This document shows positions 9,079 to 18,946 of a stretch of 64,000 bases of DNA, piece by piece. Made by a program: the position numbers and the translations under genes. Under the pieces are notes generated by a model. That model made no database searches. It was not told where the DNA came from and saw only the letters and a program-made list of their open reading frames with translations. Source of the stretch: Luminiphilus sp051201685. Lineage in GTDB: Bacteria; Pseudomonadota; Gammaproteobacteria; Pseudomonadales; Halieaceae. The stretch's first letter is position 1. Each line of letters starts with the position of its first letter. The stretch covers positions 1,922,001 through 1,986,000 of the forward strand of contig NZ_CP179213.1 in the NCBI RefSeq assembly GCF_051201685.1, in the 5' to 3' direction.

Positions 9079-9698
9079 AGGTCGTATTCCGTTTTCTTAC
9101 CCGTGTGCAACGCATCGACGAGCTTGATTGAAACTTGTTCCAGACCCACCACAATGGTGTCGATTTTTCCGGTAAAAAAACGGTGCATTACCAGCGCCGG
9201 AATTGCCACAACTAACCCCGCAGCTGTAGTGATTAAAGCCTCTGAAATACCTCCCGCCAAAGCGTTGGCATTACCTGTCCCCTGAACGGTTATCTCGGTG
9301 AAAACGCGTATCATGCCGACCACGGTGCCCAACAAGCCAAGCAGTGGCGCTACGGCCGCCACAGTGCCCAATGTATTCAAATAACGCTCAAGGTCATGGA
9401 CCACATGTCCCGCCGCCTCTTGAATGCTTTCCTTCATGACGTCGCGGCCCTGGCTGCGGTTAACGAGCCCTGCAGCCAAAATTGCGCCCAGTGGTGACCC
9501 CTGTCGCAATGCCTTAAGCCGTTGCGCATCAAGTTCTCCGGCTTTGAGTTGCTTCCATACGTTTGCTAATAAATGGGGAGGCGCTATCCGATCAGGGTTC
9601 AGTGCCACAGAGCGCTCGATACAAATGCCCAAGGCAATAACTGAACATAAAACGATGACAGGCATAACCCAGCCACCTGCGGCAAGTAACTCAAACAC
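9075..9698 (-). CDS. exbB: ExbB/MotA/TolQ family proton channel protein
   Basis: A 207-residue, three-helix membrane protein with the family's typical sequence (LNTLGTVAAVAPLLGLLGTVVGMIRVF and the following AGGISEALITTAAGLVVAIPALV region, split here by a short linker). It pairs with ExbD to form the proton-driven stator-like motor. The start is assigned to GTG at 9698 because GGAGG lies 8 nt upstream and the mature sequence then begins FELLAAGGW, as relatives do. The extended frame from 9773 would overlap comEC and has no ribosome site. A 56-bp gap separates it from the comEC stop. Confidence 0.92.
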   Translation of the reverse strand: MFELLAAGGWVMPVIVLCSVIALGICIERSVALNPDRIAPPHLLANVWKQLKAGELDAQRLKALRQGSPLGAILAAGLVNRSQGRDVMKESIQEAAGHVVHDLERYLNTLGTVAAVAPLLGLLGTVVGMIRVFTEITVQGTGNANALAGGISEALITTAAGLVVAIPALVMHRFFTGKIDTIVVGLEQVSIKLVDALHTGKKTEYDL

Positions 9699-9754
9699 TA
9701 TAACGCCCTCCGGTCTTCCTGCAGTATACCTGTGGCAAGGCCGCTTAGCGCCAC

Positions 9755-11998
9755 TCAGCGGAGGTTTAGCCAATAGGGAATATTGCCATCTCGCAAGCCA
9801 CCAACGGTCAGTGAATGCGGCGTGGATGTCACCATAACGCCCCCATCTATCGCCGTATTCAAAATCCTCACACCCCGTGCCTCCAAACGCTGCAGCACGC
9901 TGGCACGAGGGTGGGAAAATCGATTGGCGCGGCCAGCACTCACAACAGCCACATTAGGGTCGACCCATTTTAGAAAAGATGCCGCAGTCGAAGTATGACT
10001 GCCGTGATGTGCAAGAACCAAGATATCGGCCCGTAGTGTGGTTCGCCAATAGCGAATCAGCTCCCGTTCACGAGCAGCACTTACATCGCCGGCAAGTAAG
10101 ACTGTCACTTGATCAGTCATAACCCGCAAAACACAAGATCCGTCGTTATTGTCACCCGGGCCGTTGAGAACCGTCACCGTAATATCCGACATTTGATAAA
10201 GCACCTCACCCACACGACACGGTATACCCGCGTGCCCTATTGCCCGTTGAGCATCAAATTGTTCCGCAAGCTCCCCTAGCCCCCCGGCATGATCTCGGTC
10301 TGAGTGGCTGATCACCCGCATAGCAACATCCTTGACTCCCATGCGGTTCAAATAAGGAATGAGCGCCTTTTGCGCCTGACTTACCCCTATAGGCGGCGCA
10401 TCACCGGTGTCGTAAATTAATGTCTTACCCGCAGCACTTAAAACAACCGATAAACCCTGCCCCACATCAAGCACCGCCAGTTTTACCGTGTGCTCCTTGG
10501 CTGCAAATAAACTCACACCGGAAATTGGATTGAACATTGCAGCATCGGGAATGACGTGCTCAAGTACTCGTGAACCACCCAACGACGCGGCTCCCACTTC
10601 AACTGCCAGCCGCCACGGTAGGTTATCAACGCTTCCCCACAATAGAACGCAAGCAGTGCCCAGAAGTGCCAAAGGAACCAGTAATGTTGCGATAACAGGA
10701 ACTAGAATCACATTTGCAGCAACAGCCGCCAAAGTCATTTGGCCAAACCAGAAAAGTGTTACCGGCGCCATTAGAAGCACCAGCACTATTTGCGTGAGAA
10801 AAACCCTATAGAACCATCCACCAAAATTATTAGTTGCCTTGAAGTTTTGCTGGGTAACAAGCCACATCAAAATGCCTGTAGCCACCATGCTTAACCAAAA
10901 ACTGCGGCCTAAAATAGAGAAGTAATTCGTCATTAAAATAATTAAAGCAGCCACGAAAAAAATGTGCCGCATCTTGGTTCTTCTTGCTGTAAGCCTAAGT
11001 ATGCCAACCAAAAACAGCATGATTAGCGCACGCTGAGTGGGCAAACTAAAACCCGCAAGACCCGCATAAAAGCACGCCACAACCAAAGCAGGAACAATGG
11101 CCCAATCTCGCCTCACCAGCTTGTAAGGCGCGGTGACAAACAACAGTCGACGGCTGAGAGACCAGACCACCATAAACACAAGACTGAGATGCAAGCCACT
11201 GACCACAAATGCGTGGGTAATGCCAAGAAAACGGAAACGCTCCCAATCTGAATCCGCGATGCCGCGTCCAGTCCCCAAGACCAGCGCCTCTAGCACTCCA
11301 ATGACTCTGGGTGGCCCTTCAAGACTTTCGAAAGCATTGGCTATTTGTTGACGGGCATGACTCAGGTATCCGCTGGATGTTCTCGCTACTATTACCTGAG
11401 AGGCGGTCAAGCGCCCGTGAAGCCCCTGCGCTAATGAACGTGCCTGATCGGGAACGGAGCCAAGATTCCATTGAGAACTGTTGGGCGTTAATCGCCCCCT
11501 AACCGTGAGCTCAGCGCCCAGCGGAATGAACTGTTCGCCATTGACACCATAAACCATGAGGCTACTCGGGGAACCACAGCCCTCAGCGGTGTTTAATGTG
11601 CTCGACAACCTAAAACTTTGAACGACCTCACCAGACACCGACTTATATTTAAGTGGCAGCGAACTCACCGTCCCAGTAGCGCCAACTTCCCTTCGGTAAC
11701 AGCTGGGATCGATTAAGTTGTCATGCCAGTACCAGCCCCAGTAACACGCGATGCCCCCTGCGATCGCGATGTAAACCCCCGCCTTGCGATGTCCCGCAAT
11801 GAAACCTACATACCCCAAAAATGGAAAACATAGCGCAGCCCAATAAATGGGCAGTAACAATGACGAAATCAATACAACCAACATGGGGAGCGCATAATTG
11901 CGGCATATCCCCAAAGTACCGGTGTGGTGACTCACGAAAAAAGTCGTCATACTTAAAGCGGGTCTGATGGCATACACCAGTGAAACATTTGCCAACAC
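9755..11998 (-). CDS. comEC: DNA internalisation competence protein ComEC/Rec2
   Basis: ComEC forms the inner-membrane channel that takes in single-stranded DNA during natural transformation. The 747 residues show an N-terminal membrane and OB-like part, the central multi-helix competence domain (including FVVSGLHLSLVFMV), and a C-terminal metallo-beta-lactamase-like domain with HSDRDHAGG and LAHHGS, expected to degrade the non-transported strand. The start is uncertain: GTG at 11998 has GGGG a few nt upstream, and an ATG at residue 17 is the alternative. The frame is intact, so DNA uptake may be functional. No other competence gene lies nearby. Confidence 0.94.
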   Translation of the reverse strand: MLANVSLVYAIRPALSMTTFFVSHHTGTLGICRNYALPMLVVLISSLLLPIYWAALCFPFLGYVGFIAGHRKAGVYIAIAGGIACYWGWYWHDNLIDPSCYRREVGATGTVSSLPLKYKSVSGEVVQSFRLSSTLNTAEGCGSPSSLMVYGVNGEQFIPLGAELTVRGRLTPNSSQWNLGSVPDQARSLAQGLHGRLTASQVIVARTSSGYLSHARQQIANAFESLEGPPRVIGVLEALVLGTGRGIADSDWERFRFLGITHAFVVSGLHLSLVFMVVWSLSRRLLFVTAPYKLVRRDWAIVPALVVACFYAGLAGFSLPTQRALIMLFLVGILRLTARRTKMRHIFFVAALIILMTNYFSILGRSFWLSMVATGILMWLVTQQNFKATNNFGGWFYRVFLTQIVLVLLMAPVTLFWFGQMTLAAVAANVILVPVIATLLVPLALLGTACVLLWGSVDNLPWRLAVEVGAASLGGSRVLEHVIPDAAMFNPISGVSLFAAKEHTVKLAVLDVGQGLSVVLSAAGKTLIYDTGDAPPIGVSQAQKALIPYLNRMGVKDVAMRVISHSDRDHAGGLGELAEQFDAQRAIGHAGIPCRVGEVLYQMSDITVTVLNGPGDNNDGSCVLRVMTDQVTVLLAGDVSAARERELIRYWRTTLRADILVLAHHGSHTSTAASFLKWVDPNVAVVSAGRANRFSHPRASVLQRLEARGVRILNTAIDGGVMVTSTPHSLTVGGLRDGNIPYWLNLR

Positions 11999-12077
11999 TT
12001 GACCCCACAGCGGTGATGGTCTGGGATGAAAATTAGCCGGGTCAGCAGATTCCTATATCTCTTGAAGTTTTGTATCC

Positions 12078-12605
12078 ATGGCACGAAAGCTTTTTCAGCG
12101 GTTTGTACCTTCTCAGCAGCAACTCAGGGATATGCCTGGGTTACATCTGCTGGGAGACTGGATTTACGAACCTAACCTTTGGCACATCAATCGCAGCTCC
12201 ACCGCGAGGGCATTCGCCATAGGACTGTTCTGCGCCATGATGCCCGTACCAGGGCAAATCTTTGCTGCCGCTTATGCCGCAGTGAGGCTTGGGGCGAATC
12301 TACCACTGAGCATCAGTCTCATCTTCGTCACCAATCCCCTGACGATGCCCGTTATTTACTACGCCGCCTATGAACTTGGCGCCTTCTTGTTGGACACTCC
12401 CGTCAAAATTATTGAGTTTGAAATTACTTGGCGCTGGCTAACCGAGCGTTTGGGGGGCATTTGGCAGCCTTTTTTACTAGGCTGCTCTGTGATTGGCTCG
12501 ATTGCGGCATTGTCCAGCTACGTCATGATCAATGTCTTATGGCGGTGGCGCGTTGGGCACGCGTGGCGCCAACGTGCCTCTGAGCGAAGCACACACGCCT
12601 CCTAA
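12078..12605 (+). CDS. DUF2062 domain membrane protein
   Basis: A 175-residue protein with the DUF2062 pattern: an N-terminal basic segment (ARKLFQRFVPSQQQ), the conserved SSTARAFAIGLFCAMMPVPGQ segment (its polar end and PVPGQ are the recognisable features), NPLTMPVIYYAAYELG, and a last membrane helix near 135-155. Function is not established; some relatives are fused to glycosyltransferases. It is transcribed divergently from comEC with about 80 bp between the starts, and it ends 10 bp from the lolE stop on the other strand. No clear ribosome-binding site precedes ATG 12078. Confidence 0.85.
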   Translation: MARKLFQRFVPSQQQLRDMPGLHLLGDWIYEPNLWHINRSSTARAFAIGLFCAMMPVPGQIFAAAYAAVRLGANLPLSISLIFVTNPLTMPVIYYAAYELGAFLLDTPVKIIEFEITWRWLTERLGGIWQPFLLGCSVIGSIAALSSYVMINVLWRWRVGHAWRQRASERSTHAS

Positions 12606-12615
12606 AAGTACCGGT

Positions 12616-13833
12616 TCATTGGTTTGCGAGTGCCTGAGCGATAGGTATTGCCATTGCACGCCTAGCAGGAATAACTGCCGCGACAAGGCAGAGCAGCACC
12701 GAGGTAGACCACAACCAAATGGCATCGCCCATTCTCAAATCAATGGGTAAAAAGTTCAGTGGATAGACGTCAGTGTTCAATAACCTGCCGCCTAGCAACC
12801 ACTCTAAGCCTGAGGCGGCTAGAGGAATGAGCTGCGCCAAACCTACACCCAACAGCAAACCTACAGAAGCACCCAAAACACCTATCCAGAGCCCCTGGAA
12901 TAAAAAAATCCACAATATATCTTGCCGGCTAGCCCCCATAGCCTGAAGCATAGCAATAAACCCACGACGGTCTGTGACCACCAATACAAGAGACGAGACC
13001 ACATTAAAAGCCGCGACCGCAATGATCGAAAGCAGTAATAACGTCACTAGATCTCGGGACAACCTTATCGCAGCGTACAAATTACCGTGCCGTAGCGTCC
13101 AATCAGTCACGTAAAACGTGGGTGACAACGCTGTGGCAAAGTCCCAGCGCACCCTGGGCGCGTCAAAAAGTTGCCGCAACTGCAGGGCCAACCCCGTTGC
13201 TGTGACACTGTCTCCCAACATTGTTGCGGTGTATTCAAAGTCGGCCAGCATCAAGGCCTCATCGAGTTCTGTTCCAGACTCTACAAGTGCCGCTACCCGC
13301 AACACGCTAGTCACCGGCAGAGCCCCTGGCTTCATGGTGTCGCCGGGGACTATAACGCTCAGCTTATCGCCCACCTTAACCTGTAATCGTAGGGCCAGAC
13401 CGGCGCCCAAAACCACTTCTCCAGGCTCGATGCTTACCCCAGAAGGTTTGGACCATACTTCCCAGCGCCGCCAAACCGAGGGCGTCACCCCCAACATTTT
13501 TGCTGCAGTGACCCTAACACCACGCACGGCAAGTACATCACGCTCATAAAAGAGGCCCACCTCCCTCACCGCTGCTGCTCGCTCGGCATCGGCCTGAAGT
13601 TCATTCCATGTTTCTAAATCGGCAAACCCATGGATACTGACGTGGGGAACGACTCCTAATATACGTTCGCGCATCTCCCGCTCAAAACCATTCATCACGG
13701 CCAGAACCGCCAGTAATATGGCAACGGCAAGGGTCAAACCGACAACTGAAAGCCTCGAGAGGAATCCTGAGAGTCCCCTGCCTCGATCAAGGACCTGACG
13801 CAGGGCAAAATTAAGTCGCTCAGACCAGGGCAC
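12616..13833 (-). CDS. lolE: Lipoprotein-releasing system permease (LolC/LolE family)
   Basis: A 405-residue ABC permease of the FtsX/MacB type. It has an N-terminal membrane helix (VVGLTLAVAILLAVLAVMNGF), a large periplasmic domain, and three C-terminal helices (about 260-400). With LolD and the paralogue at 14505-15764 it extracts outer-membrane lipoproteins from the inner membrane and hands them to LolA. The start is GTG at 13833, overlapping lolD by 14 nt. The LolE name follows gene order C-D-E; which paralogue recognises lipoprotein and which binds LolA cannot be decided by eye. Confidence 0.88.
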   Translation of the reverse strand: MPWSERLNFALRQVLDRGRGLSGFLSRLSVVGLTLAVAILLAVLAVMNGFEREMRERILGVVPHVSIHGFADLETWNELQADAERAAAVREVGLFYERDVLAVRGVRVTAAKMLGVTPSVWRRWEVWSKPSGVSIEPGEVVLGAGLALRLQVKVGDKLSVIVPGDTMKPGALPVTSVLRVAALVESGTELDEALMLADFEYTATMLGDSVTATGLALQLRQLFDAPRVRWDFATALSPTFYVTDWTLRHGNLYAAIRLSRDLVTLLLLSIIAVAAFNVVSSLVLVVTDRRGFIAMLQAMGASRQDILWIFLFQGLWIGVLGASVGLLLGVGLAQLIPLAASGLEWLLGGRLLNTDVYPLNFLPIDLRMGDAIWLWSTSVLLCLVAAVIPARRAMAIPIAQALANQ

Positions 13834-14512
13834 GCGGCAATTCCGCCAACTGGCCCGTTTCTAAAAGAAGCTGACGGTCCATTTTTGCCGCGATCTTTGG
13901 ATCGTGGGTCACCACAATGAATGCTGTTCCCCCCCAATCGATTGACTCGATCAGATTCAGAACAAGCTCTGCAGACTCCGGATCTAGATTACCCGTTGGT
14001 TCGTCCATTAATACACAGCTCGGCTTATTCGCGAGCGCTCGCGCGATTGCGACACGCTGTCGCTCACCACCACTAAGGGCAGCAGGTTTATGGTTCATTC
14101 GGTCGCTTAAACCAACCGTATCGAGCAGCATCGCCGCACGCTCTTGGGCAACGTCCTTCGCCTTGCCGCCTATGCGCATTGGCATGGCAACACCCTCCAA
14201 AGCGGTGAACTCAGGTAATAAATGGTGAAATTGAAAAACAAAACCTAGTTGGGCATTGCGCCATTGACTGCGATCCCGCTCTCCCATGCGGCTCATAGAC
14301 TTATTAGATATCCGCACCTCACCCGCCGTCGGAACATCCAATCCGCCCAGCAGGTTCAGCAGGGTTGATTTCCCAGAGCCAGACCGGCCGACAATAGCAA
14401 CGCGCTCACCCTGAGCAAGGGCCAACTCAACGCCCTGCAACACTTTTACCGAGCGGGAACCGTCTTGATAGGTTTTGTCTAAACCAGAGCAGCTAAGTAC
14501 GGTATCAGCCAT
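13820..14512 (-). CDS. lolD: Lipoprotein-releasing system ATP-binding protein LolD
   Basis: The 230-residue ATPase of the LolCDE exporter. It carries Walker A (GRSGSGKSTL), Q-loop (FQFHHLLPEF), signature (LSGGERQRVAIARAL), Walker B (CVLMDEPTGNLD) and the switch His (VVTHDP). The FHHLLPEFTALENV-like stretch is typical of LolD. The start is taken as ATG at 14512 (MADTVLS), overlapping the lolC stop by 8 nt; a longer frame from 14578 adds a non-homologous leader. It sits between the two permease genes in the classic order. Confidence 0.95.
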   Translation of the reverse strand: MADTVLSCSGLDKTYQDGSRSVKVLQGVELALAQGERVAIVGRSGSGKSTLLNLLGGLDVPTAGEVRISNKSMSRMGERDRSQWRNAQLGFVFQFHHLLPEFTALEGVAMPMRIGGKAKDVAQERAAMLLDTVGLSDRMNHKPAALSGGERQRVAIARALANKPSCVLMDEPTGNLDPESAELVLNLIESIDWGGTAFIVVTHDPKIAAKMDRQLLLETGQLAELPRALV

Positions 14513-15764
14513 TGTTGAGCACCTCGACCGGTGAAATTCGTGAAGCACGCCAGGCAGGATAAACCGTTGCCAAAACACTGAGAATCAGTGCTAGGCAAGT
14601 CGTAATCGCAACGTCGCCCCACTGCAATTCCGACGGTAATCGTCCAATATAGTAAACCGAGGGGTCAAAGAGCTGAACGCCCATCAACTGCTCGAGCAGG
14701 GTGGCAACTTCAGAAATCCACAAGGCTAGGAACACCCCCAAACCGGCCCCTACTGCAATACCGACCGCCCCGATCAGTAACCCATGCCCAAGAAATAAAG
14801 CCATGACGCCCGAAGAGGTAAATCCCATAACACGGAGTACTGCGATGTCGCGAGCTTTCTCGGTAACGGACATTGTGAGGGTCGAGATAATATTGAAGGC
14901 CGCCACAGCGATGACCGCCAACAGGAGAACGCCGACCATAATTTTTTCCATCTTCACGGCAGCAAACAAACTGCCTTGTGACTCTCGCCAATCTGCAATG
15001 GTCAAATGAGGCGCTGTGCCTTGTCCCGGCATGTCCCGCAATTTTTCCCGCAGCACGGGTATTGCTTCAGCTACCCTATCGGGGCTGCCCAGATCGAGCT
15101 GCAAGCCGTCTATACCGCCCCTAGAAAAAAGGCGCTTGGCAGTTTCCAAACTGACATAAGACTGAAGGGCATCGATACTAGACCCCACCTCAAATTCAGC
15201 CACGACAAGCAGTTTGCGAACCCGAGGAAATACGCCTAGCGGCGTGACCGACAGTGTGGGCAACACCACTTCGACGACGTCACCCGTCATCACCCCCAGC
15301 TGACCTGCCAAACTCCGGCCTAGAGCAATCGTGAAGGGTCTGCTTTGCAACTCCTTTAAATTCCCCGAAACAATCCGTTCGTGGAGGTTATTGACGCCCC
15401 TCTGGGCCTGCACATCGATACCTCTGACCTGACTACCGAGCCGTCGGGACGAGGACTGAATCAGTGCGACATCATCGATGAAAGGGGCAACGTGCTTAAC
15501 AACGGGGACGCTTTGTAATTCGATGGCTAGAGACTGCCACTGAGTCAGAGCACCCTCGGAGGACACGATAACTGCATGAGGCACCAGTGACAGAACTCGA
15601 TCTCGTAATTCCGCCGCAAAGCCATTCATGACTGATAAAACGGTAATAAGACTGGCAACGCCCAGAACCATTCCCAGCATAGATGCCCGCGATACCAGCC
15701 TGGCAAAGCTCTGCCGCTTAGCCGTGAAGGTATAGCGGATCATCATGTCGCGGGTGAAAGACAC
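14505..15764 (-). CDS. lolC: Lipoprotein-releasing system permease LolC
   Basis: A 419-residue permease with an N-terminal helix (MLGMVLGVASLITVLSVMNGF), a long periplasmic domain and three C-terminal membrane helices, first gene of lolCDE. It is clearly homologous to but distinct from the product at 12616-13833, so the cell has a heteromeric LolC/LolE pair rather than a single LolF. The start is GTG at 15764; an ATG at 15746 is possible. The gene follows nqrM after 19 bp on the same strand and may be read through from the nqr operon. Confidence 0.9.
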   Translation of the reverse strand: MSFTRDMMIRYTFTAKRQSFARLVSRASMLGMVLGVASLITVLSVMNGFAAELRDRVLSLVPHAVIVSSEGALTQWQSLAIELQSVPVVKHVAPFIDDVALIQSSSRRLGSQVRGIDVQAQRGVNNLHERIVSGNLKELQSRPFTIALGRSLAGQLGVMTGDVVEVVLPTLSVTPLGVFPRVRKLLVVAEFEVGSSIDALQSYVSLETAKRLFSRGGIDGLQLDLGSPDRVAEAIPVLREKLRDMPGQGTAPHLTIADWRESQGSLFAAVKMEKIMVGVLLLAVIAVAAFNIISTLTMSVTEKARDIAVLRVMGFTSSGVMALFLGHGLLIGAVGIAVGAGLGVFLALWISEVATLLEQLMGVQLFDPSVYYIGRLPSELQWGDVAITTCLALILSVLATVYPAWRASRISPVEVLNNG

Positions 15765-15783
15765 CTCAGCCTAGCTGTCGAGG

Positions 15784-16008
15784 TTAGTCTCGAGGGTCAT
15801 GAGTTTGCACTCCAGCACTGCTGCTGGTTTGGCGTGTCTCTGTTTCACACACCTGTGGGTCCCCGCCGCAAAGATCGCATTTGCTGTCGATCCCTAAACG
15901 CCCTATGCCACCACAAGTCCCACTAATGGGAGCTCTTCCAGCAATGACACCTACCGCCATCGCAGTCATGATTGCTGCGAAGGCTAAAAAGGTAACCACA
16001 AAAGTCAC
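15784..16008 (-). CDS. nqrM: Na+-NQR maturation protein NqrM
   Basis: A 74-residue protein with one N-terminal membrane helix (FVVTFLAFAAIMTAMAVGVI) and the NqrM (formerly DUF539) cysteine pattern: Cys32, Cys44, Cys47 and Cys54 in SGTCGGIGRLG ... CDLCGGDPQVC. NqrM delivers or assembles the iron centre shared by NqrD and NqrE. The start is GTG at 16008, with GAGGGG 7 nt upstream. It lies directly after nqrA-F and apbE, so the sodium pump and both of its maturation factors appear to form one operon. Confidence 0.95.
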   Translation of the reverse strand: MTFVVTFLAFAAIMTAMAVGVIAGRAPISGTCGGIGRLGIDSKCDLCGGDPQVCETETRQTSSSAGVQTHDPRD

Positions 16009-16039
16009 AAACGTACCCCTCTGTCTTTAAGACAACACT

Positions 16040-17101
16040 CTATCCCGATGCGGCGTTAGACGCCAGAAAGGGTGCGAACTTAGTGCTCCAAACAGCTTTA
16101 AGGCTGTCTACTTCACGATGGACAAGATATACCGCAAGCCCCAAACGCTCAGAGAGCTCCAATGCTTTTTCAGTACCCAGCACACAAAGCGCCGTGGCCC
16201 ACGCATCAGCGAGAGCGGTAGACGGGTGAATGACCGTCACGGACACCAAATCATGTTGTACCGGGTAGCCGGTGCGAGGATCAATAATATGGGAATAGCG
16301 CTGACCTTCGTGTTCAAAATAATTCCGATAGTCCCCTGATGTGGCAACGCCCACGTTCGAAACATTCACGGCTGTTTGAAAGTTACCCCGCCCTTGCTCT
16401 GGACGCTCAACGGCAATTCGCCAAGCATCACCCCGAGGGCTGTGCCCTCTAAGCTGCAGCTCTCCCCCAACCTCGAGCATAAAGTTTTTGATGCCCAACT
16501 CATCGAGCGCATCCGCCGCTAGGTCGACCCCATAACCTTTGGCTATCGACGAAAACTCCAAGGACACACCTTTCACCCGTTTACTCAAACTCCGAATATT
16601 GGGGCGCCAATCAAGCCGATTCAGCCCGACCGCCTCACGAGTAATTGCAATCGCAGCCTCCGTTGGGATGTTGGTAGGCCCACCGGGACCAAAACCCCAA
16701 AGCTCTACTAGCGGAGCCACCGTTACATCATAGGCGCCCTCTGTAAGCTGGGTGATTTTTACGGCCTCAGACAACACGTAGGTAAAATCCCAATCGACCT
16801 CCATGGCCTTCTCTGGGGGCAGCGCATTAAATTCGCTGATAAGGGCAAGCGGGTCATAGGTGTTCATGCTGATGTCGACCACGTCAAAAGCTGCCAGCAC
16901 CTCAGCTTCCACCACCTGCGAAGCAGGCGCAGACTCATCGGGCAAATAAACGAGGGACCAGCCTGTCCCATAGATGCTTCCCTGCAACTCAACAACTTTG
17001 GAAGTTTCACCACAGCCCATGAGCCCCAAAAGCAAAACGACCAGCACAATGGCTGGTCGCAGAACTACCGGTCTAGGGGCTTTAGCCACCAAAGTCGTCA
17101 A
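16040..17101 (-). CDS. apbE: FAD:protein FMN transferase (ApbE)
   Basis: ApbE attaches FMN through a phosphoester bond to threonines of NqrB and NqrC in the periplasm. The 353 residues begin with a lipoprotein signal and lipobox ending at Cys30 (LLGLMGC). They contain ApbE landmarks such as SIAKGYGVDLAADAL, LEVGGELQLRG, and HIIDPRTGYPV. Both of its expected target motifs (SGAT in NqrB and NqrC) are encoded just upstream. The frame overlaps nqrF by 20 nt and its first codon is TTG at 17101; a GTG five codons in (17089) is an alternative start. Confidence 0.95.
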   Translation of the reverse strand: MTTLVAKAPRPVVLRPAIVLVVLLLGLMGCGETSKVVELQGSIYGTGWSLVYLPDESAPASQVVEAEVLAAFDVVDISMNTYDPLALISEFNALPPEKAMEVDWDFTYVLSEAVKITQLTEGAYDVTVAPLVELWGFGPGGPTNIPTEAAIAITREAVGLNRLDWRPNIRSLSKRVKGVSLEFSSIAKGYGVDLAADALDELGIKNFMLEVGGELQLRGHSPRGDAWRIAVERPEQGRGNFQTAVNVSNVGVATSGDYRNYFEHEGQRYSHIIDPRTGYPVQHDLVSVTVIHPSTALADAWATALCVLGTEKALELSERLGLAVYLVHREVDSLKAVWSTKFAPFLASNAASG

Positions 17102-18305
17102 GGAAAATATTATCCCGCTCCACGCCTAAATCGACCAACATTTTGATGACCGCAGCATTCATCATTGGCGGCCCGCACATGTAGTATTCACAGTCCTCAG
17201 GTGCCGGGTGGTCTTTAAGGTACTGCTCAAAAAGCACGTTGTGTATAAAGCCCGTCAAACCTTCCCAATTATCCTCGGGCTGAGGATCAGACAACGCGGT
17301 GTGCCAGGTGAAGTTTTCGTTCTCAGCCTGCAATCCATCGTAGTCCTCAACGTAAAACATTTCTTTCAGCGAACGAGCACCATACCAAAAGGAAATTTTT
17401 CGCTTCGAGTTCAGTCGCTTCAACTGGTCAAACAAGTGCGAACGCATCGGAGCCATGCCGGCGCCGCCACCTATAAACACCATCTCAGCATCGGTTTCTT
17501 TGGCAAAGAACTCACCAAAGGGCCCATAAACGGTGATTTTATCCCCGGGTTTCAGGTCAAACACCCAGCTCGACATGATGCCGGGGGCAATGCCCTCACT
17601 GCCCGGAGGCGGCGTCGCGATCCTGATGTTGAACTTCACAATTCCCTTTTCTTCGGGGTAATTGGCCATCGAGTAAGCGCGGATTGTTGTGTCGTCGCTC
17701 GCAGAACCGTACTTGAAGAATCCGAAGCGCTCCCAATCCCCACGGTACTCCTCGCCAATGTCGAAGTTATCAAAATTAACGCTGTGAGGCGGACACTCTA
17801 ACTGCACGTAGCCACCCGCTCTAAAGTCAACGCTCTCCCCCTCAGGTAGGCGTAGGACCAACTCTTTAATGAAAGTCGCGACGTTATCGTTTGACTCGAC
17901 GGTACACTCCCACTGCTTAACCCCAAATACCTCTTCGGGAATTTGGATGCGCATGTCCTGCTTAACGGGTGTCTGACAGGACAACCTCCAACCATCGTGA
18001 GCTTGGCGACGGGTAAAATGAGACTCTTCCGTGGGCAGCATGGAGCCGCCGCCATCGCTTACCTGACACTTGCACTGTGCACATGTGCCACCGCCACCAC
18101 AGGCGCTGGCGAGGAATAAATTAGCATCTGCCAAAGTTTGCAGAAGTTTGCCACCAGCAGGCACTTCAATGGTCCTTTCACCATTGATTTCAATGCTGAC
18201 ATTCCCGGAGCTTACCAACCTTGAACGCGCGGCCAAGATGACCATAACCAATGCCAGCACGATGGCTGTAAACATCCCGACGCCATATACAATCGTTATA
18301 TCCAT
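17082..18305 (-). CDS. nqrF: Na+-translocating NADH:quinone reductase subunit F
   Basis: NqrF is the NADH entry point. One N-terminal membrane helix is followed by a 2Fe-2S domain with Cys69, Cys75, Cys78 and Cys110. A ferredoxin-reductase unit follows with FAD contact (RAYSMANYPEE), NADH-binding loop (GGGAGMAPMRSH) and YMCGPPMMN. At 407 residues it is the expected size, and the Cys positions match the Vibrio enzyme to within one residue. It is the last structural gene of nqrA-F and overlaps apbE by 20 nt. Confidence 0.97.
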   Translation of the reverse strand: MDITIVYGVGMFTAIVLALVMVILAARSRLVSSGNVSIEINGERTIEVPAGGKLLQTLADANLFLASACGGGGTCAQCKCQVSDGGGSMLPTEESHFTRRQAHDGWRLSCQTPVKQDMRIQIPEEVFGVKQWECTVESNDNVATFIKELVLRLPEGESVDFRAGGYVQLECPPHSVNFDNFDIGEEYRGDWERFGFFKYGSASDDTTIRAYSMANYPEEKGIVKFNIRIATPPPGSEGIAPGIMSSWVFDLKPGDKITVYGPFGEFFAKETDAEMVFIGGGAGMAPMRSHLFDQLKRLNSKRKISFWYGARSLKEMFYVEDYDGLQAENENFTWHTALSDPQPEDNWEGLTGFIHNVLFEQYLKDHPAPEDCEYYMCGPPMMNAAVIKMLVDLGVERDNIFLDDFGG

Positions 18306-18337
18306 TACTGTTTAGTTCCTCGCCTTTGTCAGCATCA

Positions 18338-18946
18338 TCAGATGTCGATGCCACCAAAGGACATAAAGCCCAAAGACATCAATCCCACTGTGATAAAGGT
18401 TATTCCCAGTCCCTGCAACCCGTCAGGAACGTCACTGTACTTTAGCTTTTCCCGAATACCCGCGAGAGCGACAATCGCCAAAGCCCAACCTACCCCCGCG
18501 CCCGCACCAAATACGGCACTCTCGCCGAAGGTGTAATCACGCTCCACCATCAGTAGAGAGGCACCCAAAATAGCGCAGTTAACCGTAATCAGCGGCAAGA
18601 AGACGCCCAGAGCGGCATAAAGCGCAGGCACATAGCGGTCTAGGAACATTTCCAATATCTGCACAAGTGCAGCGATGACCCCGATGTAACTCAGGAGCCC
18701 TAAAAAGCTCAGGTCTACATCAGGCAGTCCAGCCCAAGCCAACGCCCCATCTGCGAGCAAATATTGATAAATGAGATTATTTACCGGAACGGTAATCGTG
18801 AGAACAACGACAACCGCAACCCCCAGACCAAAGGCGGCCTGAATTTTTTTGGATACCGCAAGGAATGTGCACATTCCCAAAAAGAATGACAGCGCCATAT
18901 TTTCAATGAATACAGCACGTACAAACAAGCTCAAATAATGTTCCAT
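18338..18946 (-). CDS. nqrE: Na+-translocating NADH:quinone reductase subunit E
   Basis: A 202-residue, six-helix membrane subunit. With NqrD it forms the inverted-repeat pair that carries electrons across the membrane through a buried iron centre. The two expected Cys ligands are Cys26 (GMCTFLAVSKK) and Cys124 (ITVNCAILGAS). The ATG shares one nucleotide with the nqrD stop, and a strong GAGGAGGG site lies just upstream. Confidence 0.97.
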   Translation of the reverse strand: MEHYLSLFVRAVFIENMALSFFLGMCTFLAVSKKIQAAFGLGVAVVVVLTITVPVNNLIYQYLLADGALAWAGLPDVDLSFLGLLSYIGVIAALVQILEMFLDRYVPALYAALGVFLPLITVNCAILGASLLMVERDYTFGESAVFGAGAGVGWALAIVALAGIREKLKYSDVPDGLQGLGITFITVGLMSLGFMSFGGIDI